A DNA stretch of 40,901 bases from Modestobacter excelsi (GTDB taxonomy: Bacteria; Actinomycetota; Actinomycetes; Mycobacteriales; Geodermatophilaceae): assembly GCF_005930495.1 (NCBI RefSeq), contig NZ_SJEX01000046.1, forward strand, positions 1-40,901, read 5' to 3'. Both the position numbers and the translations under genes were made by a program. Position 1 is the first letter of the stretch. Each line of letters begins with the position of its first letter. The notes beneath the pieces are model-generated. The model searched no databases and had not been told where the DNA came from. It saw nothing but the letters and a program-made list of their open reading frames with translations. This document shows, piece by piece, positions 32,757-40,901 of the stretch.

Positions 32757-35600
32757 GTGCCCGCGACGAGCACGACAGCAGCGCTCGATCCGGTGACCGA
32801 CCCGCACCGGGTGGCGGCGGCCCGCCGGCTGCTCGACGAGGTCTCCGGACCGGCCGCTTTCGACCGGCTCTCCGCGCTCGCCGCCCGGTTGGTGGGCGCC
32901 GGCCACGCCAAGGTCACCCTGTTCACCGACCACGACGTCGTCGTCGGCGGGCACGGGCTCCCGGCCGGTGTCGTAGGCGGACCAGCCCTGCTCACCGGCG
33001 CGCTGTCGGCCATCACCGTGCGCCGGGCAGTGCCGCTCGACATCCCCGACGCGCGCCGCGACGACCGGGTCGCGCAGCTGCCCGCAGTGGTCTCCGGCCA
33101 GGTCCAGGCCTACCTGGGTGCGCCGCTGGTGGCGGCGTCCGGGCACGTCGTCGGGGTCCTCGCGGTGTACGACCCCGAGCCGCGCAGCTGGTCCGAGGAC
33201 GCGGCGGCGCTGCTCGAGCAGCTCTCCGCCTCGGTCGTCGCCGAGCTGGAACTGGCTGCTGCGCAGTCGGCGGTCGGGGCCTCGCTGGCCCGGCTGGACG
33301 TCGCCCTGGAGGCCGGGTCGGTCGGCATCTGGGAACGGGACCTGCGCACCGGCTCGGTCCACTGGGACCAGCGCAACGCGGCGATCTTCGGCCTCGACGG
33401 GCCGGTCCAGCACGCCGGCGAGGACGACCTGCTGGCCCAGATCCACCCCGACGACCACGTGCAGCTGCGGGAGGCGATGCGCGCGGCGCTCACCGGCAGC
33501 GGTGAGTTCGTCGCGGAGATGCGGGTGCTGCGCGCCGACGGTGCGGTGCGCTGGGCGGTGTCGCGTGGTCGGGTGGTGCGCGACCCGCGCGGGGAGCCGA
33601 TCCGGTTCCTGGGGACGACGGTCGACGTCACGAACGCCCGCGAGGAGGCGGGCCGCCGGCTCTCCTCACTGCAGCGCACGACCGCGATCGCCGAGGTCGC
33701 CGCCGCCCTGGCCGGCGCGACCCGGATCGACCAGCTGGCCCAGATCACGCTGCACGGTGCCGAGGTCCTCGGTGCCAGCACCGGCGCGCTCGCGGTCCTC
33801 GACCCGGGCTCGGGCTCCCTGCGGCTGCACATGGGCCTGCGGTTGATGGACGTCGTCGAGATCGCGGCGGCCGAGGCGGGCGTCGAAGCGCCGCCGGACG
33901 GAGTCGAGATCGCCCTGGACGACCAGCTGCCCACCCAGTGGGTGGCCCGGCACGGCGAGCGGGTGCTGCTGGGCAGTCCGGAGGAGGCGGTCGAGCGGTT
34001 CCCGGCGATGGCCGAGCTGACCCGCGTGCTGAACGCGCAGGCGCTGGCTGCGCTGCCGCTGCGGGTGGAGGGCCGGCTGCTCGGCGCCTTCGTGGCCATC
34101 TGGGCGGACCCGCACCCGTTCGACGGAGACGACCTCGAGGTGCTGGAGGCGCTGACCGCGCAGATCGCGCTGAGCGTCTCCCGGCTGCAGGCCGACACAG
34201 AGCGCGCCGCGGCCGTGGCCGAGATGACCGCAGCCAACGCCCGGCTGCAGCTGCTCGCCGAGACCGGCCGGGTGCTGTCCGGGACGCTGGACATCACCGA
34301 GCAGATCGGCCAGCTCGCCCAGCAGGTCGTGCCCGCCCTCGGTGACTGGTGCTGGGTGCTGGTCGACGACGAGCGCGGCCGGATGCGGGACATGGCCAGC
34401 GCACACCGCGACCCGGACCGGGCCGCGGAGCTGGAGCAGTACGTGCGCATCATGGTCGCCGGGATGACCGAGCACGCCGCCGCCCGGGCGGTGCTGCGCA
34501 CCGGGCAGGCGGTGGTGCTCCCGGCCATGGACGCCGACTTCATCGAGCGCGCCCTCGACGACCCGGCCGCCCGCCGCGCCCTGACCAGGCTGGGCCCGAC
34601 CGCCGGGCTGGCCGTCCCGCTCGTCGCCCGGGGGCAGGTGCTGGGGGTGCTCGGGCTCTACACCGCCACCGACCGCGGCCCGCTCACCCGGGCCGAGATC
34701 GACACGGCCCTGGAGGTGGGCCGCCGGGCGGGTGTCGCGCTGCAGCATGCCCGGCTGTTCGGCCAGCAGCGCCAGCTGGCGGAGGTCCTGCAGCGCAGCA
34801 TGCTCACCGCGCCGCCGGCGCCGGACCACTGCGAGATCGTCGTCCGGTACGTGCCGGCGGCGGCCGGTGCCGAGGTCGGCGGGGACTGGTACGATGCGTT
34901 CGTCCAGCTGGACGGGGCGACCGTGCTGGTGATCGGCGACGTCGTCGGCCACGACAGCGGGGCGGCGGCGGCCATGGGGCAGCTGCGCGGGTTGCTGCGC
35001 GGGATCGGGCACCACACCGGCGGCACGCCCGCCGAGGTGCTCACCGGGCTGGACCGGGCGAGCCGCGGCCTCGACCTGGACGCGATGGCGACCGCGCTGG
35101 TCGCCCGGCTGGAGCAGGACGACCCGGAGCTGGTCACCGCCCGGACCCGGGTGCGCTGGTCGTCCGCCGGGCACCCGCCGCCGGTGCTGATCGGCCGCGA
35201 CGGCACGGTGGTCCTGCTCGACGGGGACGCCCCGGACCTGCTGCTCGGGGTGGAGCCGGACCGGCCGCGCACCGACCGGGTCGCCGAGATCGACCGCGGC
35301 GGCACGCTGCTGCTCTACACCGACGGTCTGGTCGAGCGGCGCGACCGGGACCTCGACGCCGGCACCGTCGAGCTGGTCCGCGTGCTCGGCGAGCTCACCG
35401 AGCTGCCGCTGCAGCAGCTGTGCGACCAGCTGCTCGAGCGGATGTACCTCCCCGACACCGAGGACGACGTCGCGCTGCTGGCGGTGCGCCTGCACCCGCA
35501 GGACCTGCCGCGCCCACCCGAGGCCGGACCGCAGCGGGTGCCGCCGGGCATCGCGTCGGCCCCCGACGTCGTCCCCGGTTCGGGAACCGACCGGCACTGA
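32757..35600 (+). CDS. GAF/PAS multi-sensor with SpoIIE-type PP2C phosphatase
   Basis: 947 residues, soluble. In order: a GAF domain (about 15-165), a PAS domain (about 175-295, with IHPDDHVQLREAM and GTTVDVTNAREE), two more GAF-like domains (about 305-480 and 495-690) and a C-terminal PP2C phosphatase (about 705-920). The phosphatase has GGDWYDAFVQ, IGDVVGHDSGAAAAMGQLR, WSSAGHPPPVLIG and LLLYTDGLVERRDRDLD with its metal aspartates. Such proteins dephosphorylate anti-sigma-factor antagonists in stress or light signalling. No histidine-kinase-like domain is fused. The GTG at 32757 has GGGGAGG ten bases upstream. It is divergent from the EAL gene. Confidence 0.93.
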   Translation: MPATSTTAALDPVTDPHRVAAARRLLDEVSGPAAFDRLSALAARLVGAGHAKVTLFTDHDVVVGGHGLPAGVVGGPALLTGALSAITVRRAVPLDIPDARRDDRVAQLPAVVSGQVQAYLGAPLVAASGHVVGVLAVYDPEPRSWSEDAAALLEQLSASVVAELELAAAQSAVGASLARLDVALEAGSVGIWERDLRTGSVHWDQRNAAIFGLDGPVQHAGEDDLLAQIHPDDHVQLREAMRAALTGSGEFVAEMRVLRADGAVRWAVSRGRVVRDPRGEPIRFLGTTVDVTNAREEAGRRLSSLQRTTAIAEVAAALAGATRIDQLAQITLHGAEVLGASTGALAVLDPGSGSLRLHMGLRLMDVVEIAAAEAGVEAPPDGVEIALDDQLPTQWVARHGERVLLGSPEEAVERFPAMAELTRVLNAQALAALPLRVEGRLLGAFVAIWADPHPFDGDDLEVLEALTAQIALSVSRLQADTERAAAVAEMTAANARLQLLAETGRVLSGTLDITEQIGQLAQQVVPALGDWCWVLVDDERGRMRDMASAHRDPDRAAELEQYVRIMVAGMTEHAAARAVLRTGQAVVLPAMDADFIERALDDPAARRALTRLGPTAGLAVPLVARGQVLGVLGLYTATDRGPLTRAEIDTALEVGRRAGVALQHARLFGQQRQLAEVLQRSMLTAPPAPDHCEIVVRYVPAAAGAEVGGDWYDAFVQLDGATVLVIGDVVGHDSGAAAAMGQLRGLLRGIGHHTGGTPAEVLTGLDRASRGLDLDAMATALVARLEQDDPELVTARTRVRWSSAGHPPPVLIGRDGTVVLLDGDAPDLLLGVEPDRPRTDRVAEIDRGGTLLLYTDGLVERRDRDLDAGTVELVRVLGELTELPLQQLCDQLLERMYLPDTEDDVALLAVRLHPQDLPRPPEAGPQRVPPGIASAPDVVPGSGTDRH

Positions 35601-35606
35601 GCCGGG

Positions 35607-36320
35607 TCAGCGTCGCCGTCGCCGCCGGCGGGGGCGGGCCACCAGCCGGCTGCGCGCGCGCTCGGGCAGGTCCAGGGCGACCGGCGCCTCCCAGCCGCGC
35701 CACACCGACAGCACTCTCAGCGCGGCGACCAGGACGATGACGATGGTGGCGACCGGCAGCGGCGGCAGCCCCGCCGGCCCAGCCAGCAGGGTGAGCGCGG
35801 TCGCGCCGAGCAGGGCCGCGACCGCGTTGTAGGGCCCCGGCTGCACGATGTCGGCCCGCTGGGCCAGCAGCACGTCCCGGATGACGGCGCCGCCGACCGC
35901 CGTGACCGTGCCGATGAACACCACCGAGGCGCTGGGCAGGCCGGCCAGCTGGGCCTTCTGCGCCCCGATGACGGTGAAGAAGCCCAGCGTGATGGCGTCC
36001 AGCACGACCAGCAGCCCGGTGAGCCGGGACAGCCAGCCGGAGAAGTAGAAGGTCACCGTCGCGGTGACCGCGACGGTGGGCAGGTAGGCGGGGTTGGTCA
36101 TCGCGACCGGCGGACCGTCGGCCAGCAGGACGTCGCGGATCAGGCCCCCGCCGAGCCCACCGCTGACCGCCAGCAGCAGGACGCCGGAGACGGCGAACCC
36201 CTCGCGCGCGGCGAGCAGCCCACCGGTGAGCGCACCGATGACGATCGCGGCCAGGTCGACCGCGCTCGGCACCCGCAACGCCTCGGCCGTCGCGGCCAGC
36301 ATCTCCACGGGCGTCATCAT
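35607..36320 (-). CDS. TRIC channel / UPF0126 family membrane protein
   Basis: 237 residues with about seven membrane segments in two repeats. Each repeat carries the glycine-rich signature: SGGLGGGLIRDVLLA near 75 and VGGAVIRDVLLAQ near 155. Bacterial members are trimeric cation (K+) channels of the plasma membrane; the gate signal is not known here. The tail RPRRRRRRR is very basic and should be cytosolic. The ATG at 36320 is taken, with another ATG directly after it. The stop lies 6 bp from the stop of the convergent phosphatase gene. Confidence 0.9.
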   Translation of the reverse strand: MMTPVEMLAATAEALRVPSAVDLAAIVIGALTGGLLAAREGFAVSGVLLLAVSGGLGGGLIRDVLLADGPPVAMTNPAYLPTVAVTATVTFYFSGWLSRLTGLLVVLDAITLGFFTVIGAQKAQLAGLPSASVVFIGTVTAVGGAVIRDVLLAQRADIVQPGPYNAVAALLGATALTLLAGPAGLPPLPVATIVIVLVAALRVLSVWRGWEAPVALDLPERARSRLVARPRRRRRRR

Positions 36321-36392
36321 CCCGCCGATGACATCCGGTCTCGGCGGGGGTCGAACTGGTTGGCTGCACCGACGACGTCCGAGGAGGACCCC

Positions 36393-37169
36393 GTGGAGAC
36401 GCTGACCTCGCCCGACGGCACGAGCATCGCCTACCAGGTGACCGGCACCGGGCCGCCGCTGGTGCTGGTGGTCGGGGCGTTCTGCGACCGGAACACGACC
36501 GCGGACCTCGCTGCGCTGCTCGCCGATGCGTTCACCGTGGTCGAGTACGACCGCCGTGGGCGCGGTGCGAGCGGCGACACCGACCCGTACGCGCCGGAGC
36601 GCGAGGTCGAGGACCTGGCCGCCCTCCTCACCGCCGTCGGCGGGGCGCCGTACGTGTACGGCCACTCCTCCGGCGGGGTGCTCGCCCTGGAGGCTGCGGC
36701 AGCGGGGGCGCCGGTCGGGGCGCTCGTCGTCTACGAACCGCCGTACCCGGCCGAGGGCGACCCGGCCGGCAGGTCGGACGAGTTGCTGGAGCAGGTGCGG
36801 GAGCGGGTGGCGGCGGGCGACCGGGACGGCGCGGCCGCCGCTTTCCTCGCCGGCGCCGGTGCGCCGGACGAGGTGGTCGCGATGATGCGCAGTGGCCCGG
36901 GCTGGGAGCACATGTGCGAGCTGGCGCCCACGCTGGTCCACGACCTGACCCTGACCAACGGCGGGCTCGTGCCGGTCGAGCGGTTGTCGGAGATCGCCGT
37001 CCCCACGTTGGTCCTGGCCGGTGGGGCGAGCCCGCCGTGGGCCGAGCGCTCGGCGGCCGCGGTGGTGGCCGCCGTGCCCGGCGCACGACGTTCCGTGATC
37101 GCCGGTGAGCACCACGGCGTCGCTGCGGTGGCGGTCGCCCCCGTGCTCCGGGAGGCCTTCCGTGCCTGA
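36393..37169 (+). CDS. Alpha/beta hydrolase
   Basis: 258 residues. It opens with LTSPDGTSIAYQVTGTGPP, has VVEYDRRGRGASGDT, and the nucleophile elbow YGHSSGGVLAL with Ser near residue 97. The acid should fall near TLVLAGGASPPW and the histidine in GEHHGVA. Close relatives are small-molecule esterases or C-C hydrolases of unknown substrate. The GTG at 36393 follows GAGGAGG by five bases and is preferred to the open frame at 36360. It is divergent from the TRIC gene and is followed 103 bp later by the amidase gene. Confidence 0.9.
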   Translation: METLTSPDGTSIAYQVTGTGPPLVLVVGAFCDRNTTADLAALLADAFTVVEYDRRGRGASGDTDPYAPEREVEDLAALLTAVGGAPYVYGHSSGGVLALEAAAAGAPVGALVVYEPPYPAEGDPAGRSDELLEQVRERVAAGDRDGAAAAFLAGAGAPDEVVAMMRSGPGWEHMCELAPTLVHDLTLTNGGLVPVERLSEIAVPTLVLAGGASPPWAERSAAAVVAAVPGARRSVIAGEHHGVAAVAVAPVLREAFRA

Positions 37170-37272
37170 CCGCGTGCGGACGGTGGCGGCGGTGCCGGGG
37201 GCAGGCTAGCTTCCGGGCGACCGCACGCCCCGACCGGTCACCGCGGTGCCCGGCCTCCCGTAGGAGAACGCC

Positions 37273-38802
37273 ATGGCCTTCCGCCGGCCGGACACCCAGG
37301 ACGTCACCGCGCTCGCCGAGAGCTACGGCATGCACCCCGGCGAGGACGCCGTGGCGACCTACGCGGCCCTCATCGACGCCTCGCTGATCTCCTACGACGC
37401 GGTCGAGGAGCTCTACGCGACCATCGCGCCGCAGGCACCCGAGGGCCGGGCCGGGCAGCGGCCGGACGACGCCGCGAACCCGCTGGGCGCCTGGTACGTG
37501 CGCACCGAGATCACCGGCGCCCCGGGCGGCCCGCTGACCGGGAAGACGGTGGCCGTGAAGGACAACACCGCGGTCGCCGGCGTCCCGATGATGAACGGCT
37601 CGCACACCCTGGAGGGGTTCGTGCCCGACCGGGACGCCACCGTGGTCAGCCGGCTGCTCGCGGCCGGCGCCACCATCACCGGCAAGTCCGTCTGCGAGGA
37701 CCTCTGCTTCTCCGGGGGCAGCCACACCTCGGTGACCGGGCCGGTGCGCAACCCCTGGGACCCCAGCCGGACGACGGGCGGCAGCTCCAGCGGCAGCGGC
37801 GCGCTGGTCGCCGCGGGCGAGGTGGACCTCGGGCTCGGCGGTGACCAGGGCGGGTCGATCCGGATGCCGGCGGCGTTCTGCGGCGTGGTCGGGCACAAGC
37901 CGACGTACGGGCTGGTGCCCTACACCGGCGCCTTCCCGATCGAGGTGACGATCGACCACCTCGGCCCGATCACCCGCACCGTCGCCGACGCTGCGGTGGC
38001 GCTCGACGTCCTGGCCGGCCGGGACGGCCTGGACCCGCGGCAGCCGGCCGACCTGGTGCCCGAGCAGTACGCGGCCGCGCTCGGCGGGGACGTCGCCGGC
38101 CTGCGGGTGGGCGTGGTGACGCAGGGCTTCGGCTGGGAGGGGCTCTCCGAGCCCGGCGTCGACGACACGGTGCGCGCCGCCGCGGCCCGGCTGGGGGAGC
38201 TGGGCATCGAGGTGGTCGAGGTCGACCTGCCGTGGCACCGGCACGCGCTGCACGTCTGGAACGTGATCGCCACCGACGGCGCGGCGCGGCAGATGGTGGA
38301 GGGCAACGGCTACGGGCACAACTGGGACGGGCTCTACGACCCGGAGCTCATCGCGCACTACGGGCGGCAGAGCCGGGAGGTGGCCGACCAGTGGTCGCCG
38401 ACGGTGACCCTGGTGGCGCTGGCCGGGCGGTGGTCGGCGCAGCAGGAGCAGACCCGGCACTACGCGATGGCGCGCAACCTCGCCCTCGAGGCGCGGGCGC
38501 AGTACGACCGGGCGCTGGCCGACGTCGACCTGCTGGTGATGCCGACCGTGCCGATGGTCGCCCCGCCGCTGCCCGCCGCCGATGACCCGCTCGAGGTCCA
38601 GGTGGCCCGCGCGCTGGAGATGATCGTCAACACCGCACCGTTCGACGTCAGCGGGCACCCGGCGACCAGCGTCCCGGCCGGGCTGTCCCAGGGGCTGCCG
38701 GTCGGGATGATGCTCGTCGGCCGGCGGTTCGAGGACACCACCTGCCTGAAGGTGGCGCACGCCTTCGAGCAGCTTGTCGGCGGTTTCCCCACCCCGCGGT
38801 GA
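37273..38802 (+). CDS. Enantioselective amidase, Rhodococcus nitrile-pathway type
   Basis: 509-residue amidase-signature enzyme hydrolysing aliphatic and aryl amides to acids and ammonia. The Ser-cisSer-Lys triad falls at Lys96 (VAVKDNTAVAG), Ser171 (TGGSSSGSG) and Ser195 (GGDQGGSIRMP), the same numbers as I recall for the Rhodococcus amidase. GLVPYTGAFPIE, TIDHLGPITRTV, GNGYGHNWDGLYDPEL and NTAPFDVSGHP are shared with that enzyme. Rhodococcus members sit beside nitrile hydratase genes; none is found here, so it stands alone. The ATG at 37273 has TAGGAGA seven bases upstream; TAGCTT at 37207-37212 is a possible -10. Confidence 0.95.
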   Translation: MAFRRPDTQDVTALAESYGMHPGEDAVATYAALIDASLISYDAVEELYATIAPQAPEGRAGQRPDDAANPLGAWYVRTEITGAPGGPLTGKTVAVKDNTAVAGVPMMNGSHTLEGFVPDRDATVVSRLLAAGATITGKSVCEDLCFSGGSHTSVTGPVRNPWDPSRTTGGSSSGSGALVAAGEVDLGLGGDQGGSIRMPAAFCGVVGHKPTYGLVPYTGAFPIEVTIDHLGPITRTVADAAVALDVLAGRDGLDPRQPADLVPEQYAAALGGDVAGLRVGVVTQGFGWEGLSEPGVDDTVRAAAARLGELGIEVVEVDLPWHRHALHVWNVIATDGAARQMVEGNGYGHNWDGLYDPELIAHYGRQSREVADQWSPTVTLVALAGRWSAQQEQTRHYAMARNLALEARAQYDRALADVDLLVMPTVPMVAPPLPAADDPLEVQVARALEMIVNTAPFDVSGHPATSVPAGLSQGLPVGMMLVGRRFEDTTCLKVAHAFEQLVGGFPTPR

Positions 38803-38813
38803 GGTGCTGGAAC

Positions 38814-38871
38814 GGCCCTCTTGCAGGGCCCCGCCGCGAGCTTGCGAGCGGTGGGGGGCAAGGGGGTCCTT
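38814..38871. repeat. Dispersed hairpin repeat acting as a bidirectional terminator
   Basis: 58-bp imperfect palindrome in the junction of the convergent amidase and acyl-CoA oxidase genes, ending at the oxidase stop codon. The outer arms CTTGCAGGGCC and GGGGGCAAGG give the stem. It is the same element as 27112-27169, in the opposite orientation, and a relative of 25162-25214. Confidence 0.8.
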
Positions 38872-40901
38872 CTACTGGGCGGGGGCCATCTCCAGGTCGG
38901 TCGCGGTGGCGTCCTCCTGCGGCTCGACGCCGGCCGCGCGGAGGGCGGCGTCGTGCTCGGCCATCGCCTGCTGGCGGCCGGGCTCCTCGGCCAGGACGGC
39001 GCAGCCGAGCCAGGCCTCGGGGACGGCGAAGGCGTCGACCAGCGTCCGCATGTGCGGGCGCAGCTGCCCGAGCAGGTCGTTCACCGCGCCGGTGAGCGCC
39101 TTGGCGCGGGTCGGGGTGAGCCGGCCGTGCTCGAGGAACCAGCCCTTGTCCGCCTCGATGGTGCTCAGCGCGTACAGGTCGCAGACCCGGCTGAGCAGCG
39201 CCCGGGCGGCGGGGTCGGGCGTGCGCTCGATGCCGGCGACGAAGGCCTCCAGCACGATCCGGTCGATGTGCGCCCGCGCGGCCGCGAGCACGTGGTCCTG
39301 CACGTCGTTGAAGACGTCGAACGGGCGCGTTCCCGGGGTCGCCGCGCCCTTGCGCAGCCGCTTGATCGCGCCGTCCAGGATGTGCTTCTCGCGGTCCTCG
39401 AGCGCGCGGAGCTGCCAGCCGCGGTCGGTCAGGGCGACGTCGTCGTCCCGGCCGGGGACGGCGTCGACCAGACGCTGGATGAGCCCGCGAGCGGCGGTGC
39501 GCTCCAGCACGGTCTCGCGGACCTGCTCGGCGACGAACTGCGCGCGGCCCCAGCCGTCGAGCGAGCCGAAGGCGTCCCGGTAGCCGGTGAGCAGGCCCTT
39601 GGCGACCAGCTGCAGCAGGACGGTGTTGTCGCCCTCGAAGGTGGTGAACACGTCGGTGTCGGCCTTGAGCGCGGGCAGCCGGTTCTCCGCCAGGTAGCCG
39701 GCGCCGCCGCAGGCCTCCCGGGCCAGCTGGATCGTCCGGGTGGCGTGCCAGGTGTGGGCGACCTTGAGCCCGGCGGCCCGCGACTCGAGCTCGCGCTGGG
39801 CCGCCTCGTCGACCTCGGCCGCGCTCAGCACGTCGTGCATCCGGGAGACGAGCTCCTCCTGGGCGAAGTGCAGCGCGTACGTCGTCGCCAGCGCGGGCAG
39901 CAGCTTGCGCTGGTGCACCCGGTAGTCGTTGATGACGACCTCCCGGTCCTCGCCGGGGGCGGCGAACTGGCGGCGGGTGTCGCCGTAGCGGACCGCGATC
40001 TCCAGCGCCACCTTGGTCGCCGAGCCGGCCGAGCCACCGACGCTGACCCGCCCGCGCACGAGTGTGCCGAGCATGGTGAAGAAGCGGCGGGTCTCGTTGG
40101 CGATCGAGCTCGTGTACGTGCCGTCCGCGGCGACCTGGCCGTAGCGGTCCAGCAGCATGTCCCGCGGGACGGTCACGTGGTCGAAGCTGAGCCGGCCGTT
40201 GTCGACGCCGAGCAACCCCGCCTTGGGGCCGTCGTCGCCGATGGTGACCCCGGGCATCGGGTTCCCCTGCTCGTCGCGGATCGGCACCAGGAACGCGTGC
40301 ACGCCGCGGCCCTCCCCGCGGGTGACCAGTTGCGCGAAGACGACCGCCATCCGGCCGTCCTGCGCTGCGTTGCCGATGTAGTCCTTGCGGGCGGCCTGGT
40401 GGGGGGTGTGCAGGTCGAAGGTCTGCGTGGCCGGGTCGTAGCTGCACGTCGTCCGCAGCTGCTGGACGTCGGAGCCGTGACCGGTCTCGGTCATGGCGAA
40501 GCAGCCAGGCAGGGCGAAGCTCATGATGTCCGGCAGGTACGCGTCGAGCTGGCGCTGGGTGCCCAGCGCCTGGACGGCGCCGCCGAACAGCCCCCACTGG
40601 ACGCCGGCCTTGACCATCAGCGACAGGTCGGCGAAGGCGAGCATCTCCACCGCCACCACCGAACCGCCGGCGTCGTCCGCGCCGCCGTACTCGCGGGGGA
40701 AGCCGAGGGAGACGCGGCCGGTGGCGGCGAGCTCCCTGGTCAGCGCGGTCACGCGCCGCCGGGCCTCGGCCATCGACTCGCCGTGGACGGGGGCGTACTC
40801 CGCGCTGCCGAGCTGCTCCCGGGCATCGCGGCGGACCTGCGCCCAGCGGCCGTCGAGCACCTCCTGGAGCCGAGCGGGGTCGACCGGGGTGAGGGGTGCG
40901 G
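38872..40901 (-). CDS. Acyl-CoA oxidase (ACOX family), N-terminus outside the window
   Basis: FAD enzyme of beta-oxidation that makes trans-2-enoyl-CoA and hydrogen peroxide. About 675 residues are visible. CFAMTETGHGSDVQQLRTT and KDYIGNAA form the flavin-proximal region, GVHAFLVPIRD and ARKDYIGNAAQDG follow the ACOX pattern, and TTFEGDNTVLLQLVAKGLL holds the catalytic glutamate. A C-terminal ACOX domain runs to APAQ, with no peroxisomal-type signal. A GTG at 40860 could start a 662-residue protein, but the frame continues to the edge with plausible residues (APLTPVDPARLQE), so the gene is probably cut by the window. Convergent with the amidase. Confidence 0.92.
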   Translation of the reverse strand, partial: APLTPVDPARLQEVLDGRWAQVRRDAREQLGSAEYAPVHGESMAEARRRVTALTRELAATGRVSLGFPREYGGADDAGGSVVAVEMLAFADLSLMVKAGVQWGLFGGAVQALGTQRQLDAYLPDIMSFALPGCFAMTETGHGSDVQQLRTTCSYDPATQTFDLHTPHQAARKDYIGNAAQDGRMAVVFAQLVTRGEGRGVHAFLVPIRDEQGNPMPGVTIGDDGPKAGLLGVDNGRLSFDHVTVPRDMLLDRYGQVAADGTYTSSIANETRRFFTMLGTLVRGRVSVGGSAGSATKVALEIAVRYGDTRRQFAAPGEDREVVINDYRVHQRKLLPALATTYALHFAQEELVSRMHDVLSAAEVDEAAQRELESRAAGLKVAHTWHATRTIQLAREACGGAGYLAENRLPALKADTDVFTTFEGDNTVLLQLVAKGLLTGYRDAFGSLDGWGRAQFVAEQVRETVLERTAARGLIQRLVDAVPGRDDDVALTDRGWQLRALEDREKHILDGAIKRLRKGAATPGTRPFDVFNDVQDHVLAAARAHIDRIVLEAFVAGIERTPDPAARALLSRVCDLYALSTIEADKGWFLEHGRLTPTRAKALTGAVNDLLGQLRPHMRTLVDAFAVPEAWLGCAVLAEEPGRQQAMAEHDAALRAAGVEPQEDATATDLEMAPAQ

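Noticed and set aside
36628-38760. 710-codon minus-strand frame opposite the amidase
   Set aside because: Antisense to a gene with a complete catalytic triad; shows only composition bias.

Overview
The window is about 41 kb of very GC-rich DNA (low to mid 70s percent by eye) from an actinomycete chromosome. It carries a bacterial proteasome activator gene (bpa), a GuaB1-type purine enzyme, a FolP2-type pterin-fold protein, many GTG starts and several apparently leaderless genes. Codon use and the mix of families fit Geodermatophilaceae (Blastococcus, Modestobacter, Geodermatophilus); that placement is inference. No phage, plasmid, insertion sequence, CRISPR or RNA gene was found. The backbone resembles the mycobacterial stretch with pheA, an Rv3836-like metallopeptidase, serS, an Rv3813c-like HAD phosphatase, bpa, an Rv3778c-like aminotransferase and an Rv3777-like oxidoreductase.

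Layout. 1-1962 (minus): a diguanylate cyclase and the start of a coupled downstream gene. 2088-4173 (plus): pheA and a quinone-oxidoreductase-like enzyme. 4202-6375 (minus): guaB1, a small zinc metallopeptidase and a GroES-like paralogue. 6441-7351 (plus): a cupin/MarR operon with two matching dyads placed around a promoter. 7401-10430 (plus): serS and two coupled HAD phosphatases. 10474-17609: an accessory block with a GAF regulator, a broken GlcG/PduO-C-like gene and a complete adenosylcobalamin-dependent diol (or glycerol) dehydratase with its two-subunit reactivase, without microcompartment shell genes. 17617-20538: bpa, a class V aminotransferase and a quinone oxidoreductase.

20667-25005: a small membrane protein, then an HSL-type esterase, acyl-CoA ligase, hotdog thioesterase and VOC protein. 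25115-29420: a broken DinB-like gene, folP2, an intact DinB-like gene, a formamidase-family hydrolase and a family VIII-type serine hydrolase. 29579-31393: HU, a possible short ORF upstream of it, an aldo/keto reductase and a DUF1059 protein. 31483-35600: a divergent EAL phosphodiesterase and GAF/PAS/PP2C phosphatase. 35607-40901: a TRIC-family membrane protein, an alpha/beta hydrolase, a Rhodococcus-type enantioselective amidase and an acyl-CoA oxidase running off the right edge.

The items most worth a second look are the shell-less diol dehydratase operon with its candidate operator and decayed partner gene; a roughly 58-bp dispersed hairpin repeat that fills two convergent gene junctions and also lies inside a dead DinB gene; and the double-operator cupin/MarR promoter. 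None of these is shown here to be a new system; they are the strongest unexplained signals visible by reading.
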